DNA from: an uncultured Bacteroidota bacterium
GTDB taxonomy: Bacteria; Bacteroidota; Bacteroidia; Chitinophagales; Chitinophagaceae
DNA length: 33,672 nt
Assembly (NCBI GenBank): GCA_903835005.1
Contig: CAILLK010000002.1
Span: forward strand, 1-33,672
Direction: 5' to 3'
The notes under the pieces were generated by a model. It had not been told where the DNA came from and made no database searches. It was given only the letters and a program-made list of their open reading frames with translations. Shown piece after piece: positions 9,701 through 18,400 of this stretch (positions are counted from its first letter, which is position 1; each line of letters opens with the position of its first letter). The translations under genes and the position numbers were made by a program.

Positions 9701-11942
9701 TTGTTGAAGTACAGAAAGTTGTTCCATCGGAAGCCACTACTGTATAGGTCCCGGTTGTTGTCTGCAAACCAAAACTTATTGCACCTCCTGTACCTGCAAT
9801 CACTGAACCAGTTGGCGAACCATTAACATACAACTGATAATTTACACCAATTGAAGAAGTGGCAAGTCCTACAGCCGCACCTGTACCACCTATACAATAT
9901 GACCCTCCACCGGTAACAACAAATGTAGCTGGTAACGGATTGATAGTGACTACGGCAGAACCCAGCATGGTGGCTGCACAGGCTGAACCATAGGCTGCAA
10001 TAGCAGTATAGGAACCTGCTGCATATGTACTTGTTCCAAACGAGATTGTACTACCTGTACCTGTAGCTGTTCCAATAATTGATGCCCCGTTAAATAAAGT
10101 GTAAAACACACCAGGACCCGATCCACTTAAACCAATTGGCACGCCGGTGATACTGCCTGCACAATAGGCACCACCACCTGTCATAGTGTAGGAGGATGGT
10201 GGTGGAGTAACATTGAACGTAAGTGTGGTAACGCAACCAAGCGAGGTTGATGAAAAAGATATTGTAGAAACGCCGATGGATGCGCCTGTTACAACACCCG
10301 ACGAACTGATTGTTGCTACAGTTGGCACTGAACTGGACCATAACCCTCCTCCAGGTGTTGCATTTGATAAGGTTGTTGAAAAGCCGCTGCATACACTAGG
10401 TGTGCCCGTTATTGGAGCATCCGCATTTACCGTTACTGTTTTTATCGAAGCACAACCGGTTCCGCCTGAAGTTGCATAGGATATTACTGTTGTACCACTT
10501 CCGGCTCCGGTAACAATTCCACTGGAAACAGTAGCTGCAGATGGATTGCTGCTCGACCAAGCACCTCCTGTGGTGCCATCAGTCAGCGTTATTGTTGATC
10601 CTGCACAAACTACAGCTGATCCCGAAATGGCCGCTGGTAAAGGATTAACTGTAAACTGAGCTCCGGCTAATCCACATCCGAATCCCAGGTCATAAGATAT
10701 GTTTGTAGTCCCGAGAGATACCGGAGTCACTACTCCGGTTGATGAATTAATTGTTGCTACACCTGGTGCAGTACTTGTCCATGTTCCGCCGGCATATGTA
10801 TTTGTAAGAGTTGGCGCCCCGCCGATACAGCCACTCAGAGAACCTCCTATGGCAGACGGTATCGGATTTACTGTTACAGTAACATTAGCATTAGTGCCTC
10901 CACATGGGCTACTTAATCCATAAGTAATTATCGTTGTTCCGGGGCTGATCGCTGTAAAAATACCAAGAGCCGGATCTATTGTTCCAACTGAGGTATTACT
11001 GCTGCTCCATGATCCGCCAGAAGCACCGGTTGCATCAGCAAGTGTTGTAGTTGCACCAGGGCATAATGAAGTAGTACCGGTTATTGTTCCCGGTGCCTGG
11101 CATAGAATAGTTATAACCACATTACCATTACCTGTGGTGGAAGCAATACTGCTGGTAGTACTTGTACCACCATTATAAGACCCGCCGCCGCCGCCGCCAT
11201 AAAACGTACTGCCGTTTCCGCCGCCGCCACCGCCACTATAGCCGCCGCCGCCGCCGCCACCAGATGCGCCGCATTGCCCCTGGGCACCTCCTCCACCACC
11301 AAAACCGCCTGATCCGTCGCTTGCCAGAGTTCCGCCATAAGAACCACCGGCACCGCCACTTAGGGGGGTTGATCCGCCTACTGCATTAGAACATGCAGCT
11401 GCATTATGACCAGCAGCTCCATTCGACAGCCAGCCGGCCCCTCCTGCCCCATAATCTGGAAAAGCAGGTGCGGTCCCGCCGCTTCCCGCAACCCCGCCAT
11501 CAGCACCGCCTGCAGGCCCTGCCGTACCATTATTAGTCAAACTGGCATTGGTACTTGCTCCGGTACCACTAAAACCGGCACCACCGCCACCACCAGCGGC
11601 TATCATCGGAAGGCTTGTAGATGCATTGTCCCATACAAAAGAACCACCACCCCCACCACCTAAGTTTGTCCTGGTAGTTGGTTGCTGACCCACCATGATA
11701 CTTAATGTATGGCCAGGTATTACCGTAAAGACACCATACTCAACTGCGCCAAAACCTCCATTATAATAACTTGAGTTCCCACCCTGTGCTCCGGTAGCTG
11801 ATATCCCTATACTGGTAACACCGGCAGGTATTGTGTAAGTTACAACTGCACCAGTGTAGGTATAAGTAGTAGACTGGGCTACTGCCGTTTGACTAAATAC
11901 TAAAAGTGCACAAACTAGCTGAAATAGATTATTTTTTTTCAT
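3756..11942 (-). CDS. Giant T9SS-type repeat adhesin with ALK-like glycine-rich head
   Basis: A 2728-residue secreted modular protein. Residues 1-22 are a signal peptide (ending QTAVA, then Q). Residues ~24-280 form a glycine-rich head with GAQGG, poly-Gly runs and AAGGGGGAG, resembling the ALK/LTK-type glycine-rich family (Pfam PF12810). Four BIG2-like units (~282-593), 20 stalk repeats of ~89 residues (~594-2377), three Ig-like domains (~2378-2645) and a T9SS type A sorting domain (last ~80 residues: LIPNPNNGQFTIKG, GMYLLNL, terminal FHFVVEQ) follow. T9SS exports such proteins across the outer membrane, removes the C-terminal domain and usually anchors the product to the surface. Head and first BIG2 unit are most like the 20495-28639 gene, while the stalk is most like the leftmost gene. 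It has its own terminator, so it is probably monocistronic. Adhesin function is inferred; ligand unknown. Confidence 0.95.
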   Translation of the reverse strand: MKKNNLFQLVCALLVFSQTAVAQSTTYTYTGAVVTYTIPAGVTSIGISATGAQGGNSSYYNGGFGAVEYGVFTVIPGHTLSIMVGQQPTTRTNLGGGGGGSFVWDNASTSLPMIAAGGGGGAGFSGTGASTNASLTNNGTAGPAGGADGGVAGSGGTAPAFPDYGAGGAGWLSNGAAGHNAAACSNAVGGSTPLSGGAGGSYGGTLASDGSGGFGGGGGAQGQCGASGGGGGGGYSGGGGGGNGSTFYGGGGGGSYNGGTSTTSSIASTTGNGNVVITILCQAPGTITGTTSLCPGATTTLADATGASGGSWSSSNTSVGTIDPALGIFTAISPGTTIITYGLSSPCGGTNANVTVTVNPIPSAIGGSLSGCIGGAPTLTNTYAGGTWTSTAPGVATINSSTGVVTPVSLGTTNISYDLGFGCGLAGAQFTVNPLPAAISGSAVVCAGSTITLTDGTTGGAWSSSNPSAATVSSGIVTGAGSGTTVISYATSGGTGCASIKTVTVNADAPITGTPSVCSGFSTTLSNATPGGGLWSSSVPTVATISSSGVVTGASIGVSTISFSSTSLGCVTTLTFNVTPPPSSYTMTGGGAYCAGSITGVPIGLSGSGPGVFYTLFNGASIIGTATGTGSTISFGTSTYAAGSYTAIAAYGSACAATMLGSAVVTINPLPATFVVTGGGSYCIGGTGAAVGLATSSIGVNYQLYVNGSPTGSVIAGTGGAISFGLQTTTGTYTVVASDGTTFCTSTMTGSVTVSTSPLPTAFSISPSSGGVCSGGTGVVIGLSGSSIGTNYQLLLGGSPVGGVVAGTGGSISFGSQTTAGTYTISAINTATSCTNIMSGTSVITANPLPTAYTMTVGSGGTYCAGGAGVPVGLLGSQIGVNYQLMQGSTAIGSPVAGTGTSISFGLQTTAGSYTVIGTNTTTLCTNSMSGSIAITISPLPNLFGLTGGGGYCAGGSGVPVGLGSSNSGINYQLYNGTTYIGGASGTGGSVTFGNQTLAGTYTVVAINATTGCTANMSGSVSVVINPLPATFNVTEVGSGSYCSGGTGVLIGLTGSTTGVNYQLYNGSVISGTPTAGSGSAISFGLKTAAGSYSAVAINATTGCTSNMAGSQLITINPLPTVYTLTGGGGYCAGTSGVTIGLSSSNTGFSYQLYNTAGAVGAPVTGTGTAISFGTQTTASSRDSVVATNPFTGCTSVMSGNVAVNVNTLPVQFSITGGGSYCSGGTGLTVSLGGSVTGVMYQLYNGAIASGSPLAGTGSPLTYGPLTAGGTYTIIATVLSTGCTNTMAGSASISINPLPAVFSVTGGGTYCSGAGGEHVLLSSSVSGVNYQLYNGGLPVGSLLPGTGIALDFGAQTASGTYTITAITPGSFCQNNMSGSVNISINPLPSVYTVTQTATSYCAGGTGIHIGLSSSSIGMSYQLITGGIPSGAPVSGIGSAIDFGARTAAGFYTVTATNTSTGCTASMAGTATLAVNPLPVPKAMSPGGSYCPGGAGVILGLDSSNAGVSYTLYNGPTSAGITVTGTGLPISFGAQTTPGTYTVVGVNTGSGCSNNMLTSATVSVQPLPTVYNVTGGGNYCIGGTGVNVGMSNSAAGVLYQLFDASAPMGTPVPGTGSAISFGLQTITGSYTVIATSGTSCTNMMAGSATVGTNPLPAAFNVTGGGSYCAGGTGTVIGLDGSSTGTVYSLFTGSAPSGSSVSGSGSAISFGSVTAGGTYTVIGTNTVTGCTNTMTGSALISINPLPAGFTIGGGGNYCAGSGGADITLGGSDPIAIYQLYNGTSMVGASLPGSGSGLDFGPQSATGTYSVMATNSGTGCMALMTGSVNVGINPLPTPYIVTGGGNYCAGGTGVHVMLSGSNAGVNYQINIGGIPIGLAIGGTGSALDFGLETAAGNYSITAMATATSCKNTMTGSVTVGINPVPTVYTASGTSSSYCTGGSGVGMMLSNSDMGISYQLYNGPVAIGTPASGTGSGLSFGYVTGTGTYTIHATNTTTGCSDNMTPSLNVVISPLPAVHTVTGGGNYCSGGTGVHVGLSGTNAGINYQLYAPGGIAVGLPIPGTGAAIDFGLQTTAGAYTVVGTNNTTGCSSNMAGSATVVINPLPALYAITGSGSYCAGGTGIALGLSGSSLGVSYQLWNSGTSTGSAMDGTGTSFSFGSVTGAGTYTVKATSGSGCTSVMTGSSAVAINPLPAAYPVTGGGNYCPGGTGVNVGLSGSASGITYQLYVGATAAGTGVGGVSGTPITFGLQSAPGTYTVVASDDITGCTSTMTGYKIVGINALPATYSVTGGGNYCAGGAGEHVGLSSSAAGVIYNLSGPAGSISALTGTGGPLDFGYQTADGSYTVMGTNATTGCSIIMSGSATITVNPLVTPLVTVSNTAGDTICSGTYTLFTALSVNGGSAPTYQWTINGTFVGAGSTYNYIPLDGDVVSVTMVSNANCAMPSSATGSLTMTVQPKETPIITASIDPGTEVCMGTSVTYTASYTYGGTAPTFVWLKNGFAVSTASSFSYAPANGDNLYCVMTSNYNCRLENTASTSHIAMIVDAPVTPVVTISVNPGINIAAGEIVTLTANIVNAGPSPVITWLDNGVVIPGATGNTLTSVSFANGDSITCQVVSTGGCSGLTGFNSVTLHVANVGVKPVTVAGSNLTLIPNPNNGQFTIKGTVSSADEEVTLQVVNMIGQVIYNQKVMTHNGEINEKIQLTGNLANGMYLLNLQSASENRVFHFVVEQ
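4835..10200 (-). repeat. Stalk array of 20 repeats (gene 2)
   Basis: Twenty consecutive ~265-270-bp units were counted by eye from the NPLP / GGGxYC borders. Each encodes two cysteines about 55-60 residues apart. Charged residues are rare: repeats 1-5 together contain a single one. Repeats carry position-specific quirks, such as TASSRDSVVATN in repeat 7 and GTSSSYCTGG in repeat 16, that recur at the same ordinal position in the gene at 12486-19895. Confidence 0.93.
11100..11875 (-). other. Glycine-rich head-coding region with GCC/CCG triplet tracts
   Basis: This segment encodes the N-terminal glycine-rich head. On the plus strand it contains uninterrupted CCG/GCC runs at 11182-11199 and 11241-11258, read as poly-Gly on the minus strand. 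Slippage here would change the number of glycines without a frameshift. Confidence 0.75.
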
Positions 11943-12485
11943 ATTAATACAATTTATATTTGCAATACATTATAGATAATCACTTTCCAAAACTGATATT
12001 AGTCATATCGGGATAAAAAATCACAGAGTGTTTAAAAAAGCAATAATGTGCAACCAAATTAAGTCAAAAATAATTAGAAACCTTATTTCACTTCACTTTT
12101 TTTCTATTTAATTTTCACTAATAGTTTTCGAAATTATTGATTTCCAACTTTTTATAAATGTTATTAATCTTTAGCAATTTTAAATCCTTCTTTTTTAATT
12201 TAAAGTTAGTATTTATCATTATTATCTAAAATTAAATTCAAATCAGTATACATATACTTATATCTACTGCATAATGGGAAATTATTATTATAGAATTATT
12301 CACTATTTGTTTAGGGCGCAATCCGCTAAATATATATAGGCGTATAAAAACAGCCAGATGTTAGTAGATCATTTACATATATATTACCATCAACTAATAG
12401 TGGGAATGAAAGCTGATATCATCAAAAAAAATCAGGCTTCCCTGTTGAAGGAAAGCCTGATTTAAGATATTAAATGCTTATGATC
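11943..12485. other. AT-rich intergenic spacer upstream of the 3756-11942 gene
   Basis: This 543-bp non-coding stretch holds the terminator of the 12486-19895 gene (12424-12463) and presumably the promoter of the next gene. TATTTTTG on the minus strand (12065-12072) matches the -7 pattern, but I see no -33 partner at suitable spacing. A short palindrome, AGTATA-CA-TATACT, lies at 12245-12258. No credible gene is visible. Confidence 0.6.
12424..12463 (-). terminator. Intrinsic terminator of the 12486-19895 adhesin gene
   Basis: On the minus strand AAATCAGGCTT (rc of 12453-12463) pairs with AAGCCTGATTT (rc of 12429-12439). Two further G-C pairs lie beyond one mismatch, and the stem runs straight into a T tract (plus-strand A7 at 12424-12430). 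It lies 22 bp past the stop and its stem nearly matches that at 3700-3733. Confidence 0.85.
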
Positions 12486-15400
12486 TTATTGCTCAATTAC
12501 AAAGTGAAACACTTTGCTTTCACTGCCAGATCTGAGATTCAGTAGATACATCCCGTTTGAAACTGCATTCATCTGAATACGCTCATTAATTTCACCATTG
12601 CCTGCAGTAATATTTCTTGAATAAACAACCTGTCCAAGCATATTTACCACTTCAATAGTCACTTCATCATCAGTATTCGTACCTAAATTACCTTTTAATG
12701 TAAAATTACCGTTATTCGGATTAGGTATAAGTACCACATCGCTGCCAGATAATGACACTGGTTTTACTCCGACATTTGCAACATGCATGGTAATTGAATT
12801 AAAGCCCAACAGCCCGGAACAACCGCCGCTGCTAAGAACCTGACAGGTGACTGAATCTTTATTGTTAAAAGCATTATTGCTATAGGTTGAATTGGTAGCT
12901 CCTCCTACAGGTATACCGTTTATCAGCCACTGATAGGTAGGCAGCGGACCGCCATTCACCACTGCAGCAGTAAGAGTTACAGTTTCTCCGTTTGAAATAT
13001 TAAACCCGGGGCTTGCTGTAATGGTAACTACGGGCAGAGCTGGTACATCAACCACCATATTGATATGGGCACTGCCTGCATTATCTGCAAGGCGGCAGTC
13101 ATAATCACTGGTCATAACCACATAAACGGCATCACCATTGGCTGGAGTATAACTGAAGGTAGACAATGTTGCACCAGGTACTGCTGCGGCATCCTTAAAC
13201 CACTGGTAAGCAGGTGTTGGACCACCATAAGTTGGTGTTGCTGTATAGTCAACTACTGTACCCTGGCATACAACATCTCCTGGAGCGGCAGTAACTGTTA
13301 CGAAAGGAGTTTCTTTAGTATTAACGGTCATTACAACATCGGTATTGGCTGTTGCAGGCATTGCGCAGGTAGCATCACTCGTAAGTGTAACTGATACCAC
13401 ATCTCCGTTTAATGGTACATAAGCATATGATACACCTGTTGCAGCTGGTGTTCCATTAACAGCCCACTGATACATCGGACCAACACCACCTCCAGAAGGA
13501 TTTGCAGTAAAAGTTGTAAAAGTCCCTGAGCATACAGTATCGCCCGTACCTGATGTTGTAATCAATACTGACGGTACTACAATTGGATTGATAACAATAG
13601 TAACACTGTCTGACATATAATTAGTACAGCTTGTCGTGCTGTTAGTGCCTAATACTGAATAGGTACCTGCCAGTGTCTGCAAGCCGAAACTGATCGGACC
13701 ACCTGTACCAGACATTGTCAGCAATGAAGAAGATCCATTATACAATGTATAGTTTACACCTGTTGCAGAACTGCTTAATCCCACCGATACACCTGTACCT
13801 CCTGCACAATAATTTCCACCACCTGTTAAACTGAATGCTGTTGGCAGTGCATTAACTACAACAACTGCAGTGCCCGACATTGTGTTCGAACATGCGGTAG
13901 CTGTATTGGTTGCAACAACTGTATAAGAGCCGCCTGCAGTCTGAAGTCCGAAATTTATCGGTGAACCTGAAATCCCTGCCATAGCAGTGCCTACCGCTGT
14001 ACTTCCATTGTACAACTGGTAGTTTACACCTGTTGTAGAACCACTTAATCCAACATTCACCCCCGATCCTCCAGGACAGAAATTACCACCTCCTGTAATT
14101 GAGAAGATTGATGGCACAGCATTTATAGTTATTACAGAACTTCCAGACATAGTATTCGAACAACTTGTTATGGTACTGGTAGCAATAACAGTATAGGTTC
14201 CTGCTGCTGTCTGAGGGCCAAAACTGATTGATGATCCGGTACCAAGAACAGGGCTTCCTACCGTTGCAGTGCCCCTCATTAACTGGTATTCGGTAGCAAG
14301 GGCAGAACCGCTTAATCCCAGGGTAATTCCGGTGCCACCTGCACAATAAGCGCCTCCGCCTGTAGAAGTATAGGAAGAAGAAGGTAATGCATTAATTACA
14401 ATTGTTGCAGAGCCCGACATATTATTAATACATGTTGTCAGAGTATTGGTAGCAACAACTGTATAAGTTCCTGAAGCAGTCTGCAGACCGAAGCTTATAG
14501 GGCTACCTGTACCTGCTACCGAATCTCCGGTAAAAGTCAATCCGTTATATAGCTTGTACATAATACCGGTATTTGAACCAGCAACGCCAACATTTACACC
14601 AGCACCTCCTGCACAATAATTACCGCCACCTGTTACAGCATATACTGTCGGTAATGCATTAATAGCAACAGTAACTCCTGGAGCCATATTTACAAAACAA
14701 CCGGTGCTGGTATTGGTAGCCACAATTTGATAGGAACCAGGGAAAGTAATGTATCCGAAACTTAAAGCGGATCCTGTACCTGCTTCAGCAGGGCCTACTG
14801 TGGTAGTACCATTGTAAAGCTGATAATTTGTACCCACATTTGATCCGTCGATAGAAACATGAACACCTGCCCCACCTGCGCAATAACTGCTTGATGTGCT
14901 AACTACAGTATGGATAACCGGAAGCGGATTAATTATAATAGTTGCACTGTCAGTCATAACCTGGGTACAACCCGTAACTGCATTAGTAGCCTGAACATAA
15001 TATACACCGCCTGTAGTATCCAACCCGAAATCAAGAGCCATTCCTGTACCTGCAAAAACAGATCCGGTTAAAACACCTGCTTTTTTCAATTGATAATTGA
15101 TACCTGAATTTGATCCGCTCAGCATAATATGAACGCCTGTTCCACCTGAACAATAAGCGCCGCCACCTGCTACTAAATAAGTATTAGGTAATGAATTAAT
15201 AGTAACAGAGGCCGTTCCTGTCATCATATTGGTACAGCTATTAGCAAGATTGGTAGCCATTATAGAATAGGTACCTGCTGCTGTTACCGGTGAGAAAGAA
15301 ATACTGCCGCCTCCGGTAATGATCGGTCCTGTTGGAGTTCCGTTTACCAGCTGGTATTTTGCAGTTGCATCTGATCCGCTTAGGTTTATCGTTACTCCGG

Positions 15401-18400
15401 TACTTCCGGCACAATAGGAACCACCACCTGATACTGTATAAACTGCGGGAAGCGAATTAATAGTAATTGACTGGCTGCCTGTCATTGCAGTAGTGCATGT
15501 GGTGGCTGTATTGGTTGCAACAACTGTATAAGTACCACCAGCAGTCTGCAAACCAAAATTAATCGGCGTTCCTGTCCCCCCTACCAAAGTGCCAACCGGT
15601 GTAGTACCTCCGGTTACCAGTTGATATTCAGTACCAACCGCTGAACCATCTAACCCGATAGTCAATCCGGTACCTCCGGCACAATAAGAACCGCCACCAA
15701 TGACGTTAAATGGTGAAGGCAATGCATTGGTACCTACAACCGCCATACCACTCATGGTATCTGTACAAGTAGTGGAACTACTTGTGGCAATTACTGTATA
15801 AGGGCCTGTAACGGTTTGAAGGCCAAAAGATAGTGGCAGGCCTGAACCGGCAATTGCCGCACCCATTGGGGCACCTGCATTCATCAGCTGATAACTGATA
15901 CCTAAGTTCGAATTGCTGAGGCCAATATTCACACCAGTACCACCAAGGCAATAGTTACCACCACCGGTAACATTATAAACCAAGGGAAGTGAATAAATCG
16001 AAACAGTTGCAGAACCAGACATATTAGCTGAGCAACCTGTAGTTGGATTATTTGCCACAACCGTATAAATTCCGGGAGTAGTCAGTGTTCCAAAGGTTAT
16101 GGACGAGCCACCAACACCTGGTACTAAACCACCAACCGCTGTAAGCCCGTTATATAACTGATAATTAACTCCGGCATCAGTCGGGTTAACGCCTATAGAA
16201 ACGCCACCTGTACCCGGGCAATACCCGCCGCCACCTGTAACAGGATGAACTGCTGGTAAAGAATTAATGGCAACAGGTGCTAAACCCGTCATAGTTGCAA
16301 AGCAACCAGTAGTTGCATTGCTGCCAACAATAGTATATGTTCCGGCAAGCGTCTGTGCACCAAAATTCAGAGCAGATGATGTACCTGCTATCGGAGCCCC
16401 TTCAGGTGTTGTCCCATTAAATAACTGATAATTAATACCAATTGCAGAACCGGTTAAACCAATAATAACACCGGTCCCTCCGGCGCAATAACCTGTAGCG
16501 CTTTCTGTAATTAAATAAGCTGTGGATGGTAAAACATTAACAGATACTATAGCACTACCTGACATATTACTCTGGCAACTACCTATTGCTGTAGTCGCAA
16601 CTATGGTATAAGTGCCATTACCTGGTTCAAGTCCAAAATCAAGAGCTCCGCTGGTACCGGCTAATGTTGCTCCGGGAGTTCCGTTAAAAAATAATTGATA
16701 ATTGACACCGGTTGCAGATGAACCTAAACCAACATGCACGCCACCTGTACCAGTGCAATAGGCGCCACCACCGGTTACTGTATATACTGCAGGTAAAGGA
16801 GTAACAATTACGGTAGCTCCACCCAGCATACTGTTTGTACATCCGGTAGCTGTGTTTACTGCTGTAACTAGATAAGTACCAGGAGCGGTAACACCATACC
16901 AGGTAATTCCGCTACCTCCTCCTGCAACCGGCCCCCCTGAGAGTGTCGCTCCATTGTATAACTGATAATTAACACCAGACTGAGATCCGCTTAATTTTAA
17001 TGAATCCCCAACACCTCCGAAACAATATGAAGCACTACCTGATAATGTATATTGAGTTGGCAAAGCATTTACAGTTACTATAACATTACCTGCCATAGTA
17101 GCAGTACACCCGGTAATTGTGTTGGTTGCTACAACAGAATCTCTTGTACTGCTTGTAGAAATCAAACCGAATGTAATCGGAGAACCTGTACCAGCCATAG
17201 GAGCACCAACAGTGCCTGCAGTATTATATAACTGATAATTGATGCCGGTATTGGAAGCAGAAAGTCCGATAGCTACACCTGCAGTACCTGCACAATAACC
17301 ACCGCCACCTGTCATAGTATAAACGGTTGGCTGTGGGTTAATAGTTACAATAGCGCTTCCTGTCATATTAGATGAACAGGTTGTTGTAGCATTTACCGCA
17401 ACAACAGAATAAGAGCCTGCAAATAACCTGTTAGGGAAATTAAATCCTGAACCTGTACCGGCAATAGTTGTATCCAGTATGGTTCCACCTCTGTAAAGCA
17501 GATAATTTACTCCAGTCTGTGATCCACTTATATTAATATTGACGCCCGTGTTTGTACCTGCACAATAAACGCTTGTTCCCGGGTTAGTAACAACAAATGT
17601 TGCTGGCAAAGGATTAATGGTAACGCCTACCGATCCAGACATATTTGAAGTGCAACCTGTAGTAGTGCTGAGCGCAGTAACCGAATAGGTTCCGGCCAGA
17701 GTCTCATTCCCGAAATTTATTGCGCTGCCAGTACCAGATGCGGCGCCAACAAGGGTACCACTGTTATACAGGCTATAGCTCGTACTTGGTGAAGAACTTG
17801 CCAGACCTACTGCAACACCGCTGCCGCCTGCACAATACATACCGCCACCGGTTACTGAAAAAGCAGGAGGAAGTGCAATGGTTGAAATTGAGACACTGCC
17901 TGTCATGTTAAGTACACAACCCGTAAGTACATTTGTTCCGATAACTGTATAGGAACCTACTGTTGTCTGAAGGCCGAAAGAAATAGAAGTAGTAGTACCT
18001 GCAACCGGTGATCCGATTGGTGATGATCCGATATATAGTTGATAATTGACGCCCGATTGTGAACCTAAAAGCGAAACAGTTTGACCGCTGCCGCCAAGAC
18101 AGTAGGCACCTGCAGCATTGGGAGCTGTTGAAGATACAGACACTGTATAGGCGATTGGTAATGAATTCACCGTTATCACTGCCGAACCCGACATTGCCGC
18201 TGTACATCCGGTGGAAGTTATGGTTGCAACCACTGTATAGGTTCCTCCTACCGTCTGGTTACCGAAATTCAGCGCTGAACCACTGGTTCCGGTTAGTGGT
18301 GAGCCTACCGGTGAGGCTGTTGTACTGCCTGTTGGAGTAAGGAATAACTGATATGTGGTTCCGCTAACTGAATTGGTTAACCCTACAGCCAGGCCTGTAC

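Noticed and set aside
4835..10200. Regularly spaced repeats as a possible CRISPR array
   Set aside because: Units are ~267 bp, diverged, in frame and continuous coding sequence without short identical repeats or spacers.
11162..11389. Arg/His-rich plus-strand ORF (and a similar one at 27928-28158)
   Set aside because: It is a by-product of CCG/CGC triplet tracts that encode poly-Gly on the minus strand.
11955..11962. Plus-strand TATATTTG element near the start of the 3756-11942 gene
   Set aside because: It points away from the gene into a non-coding spacer and has no gene downstream; likely chance in AT-rich DNA.
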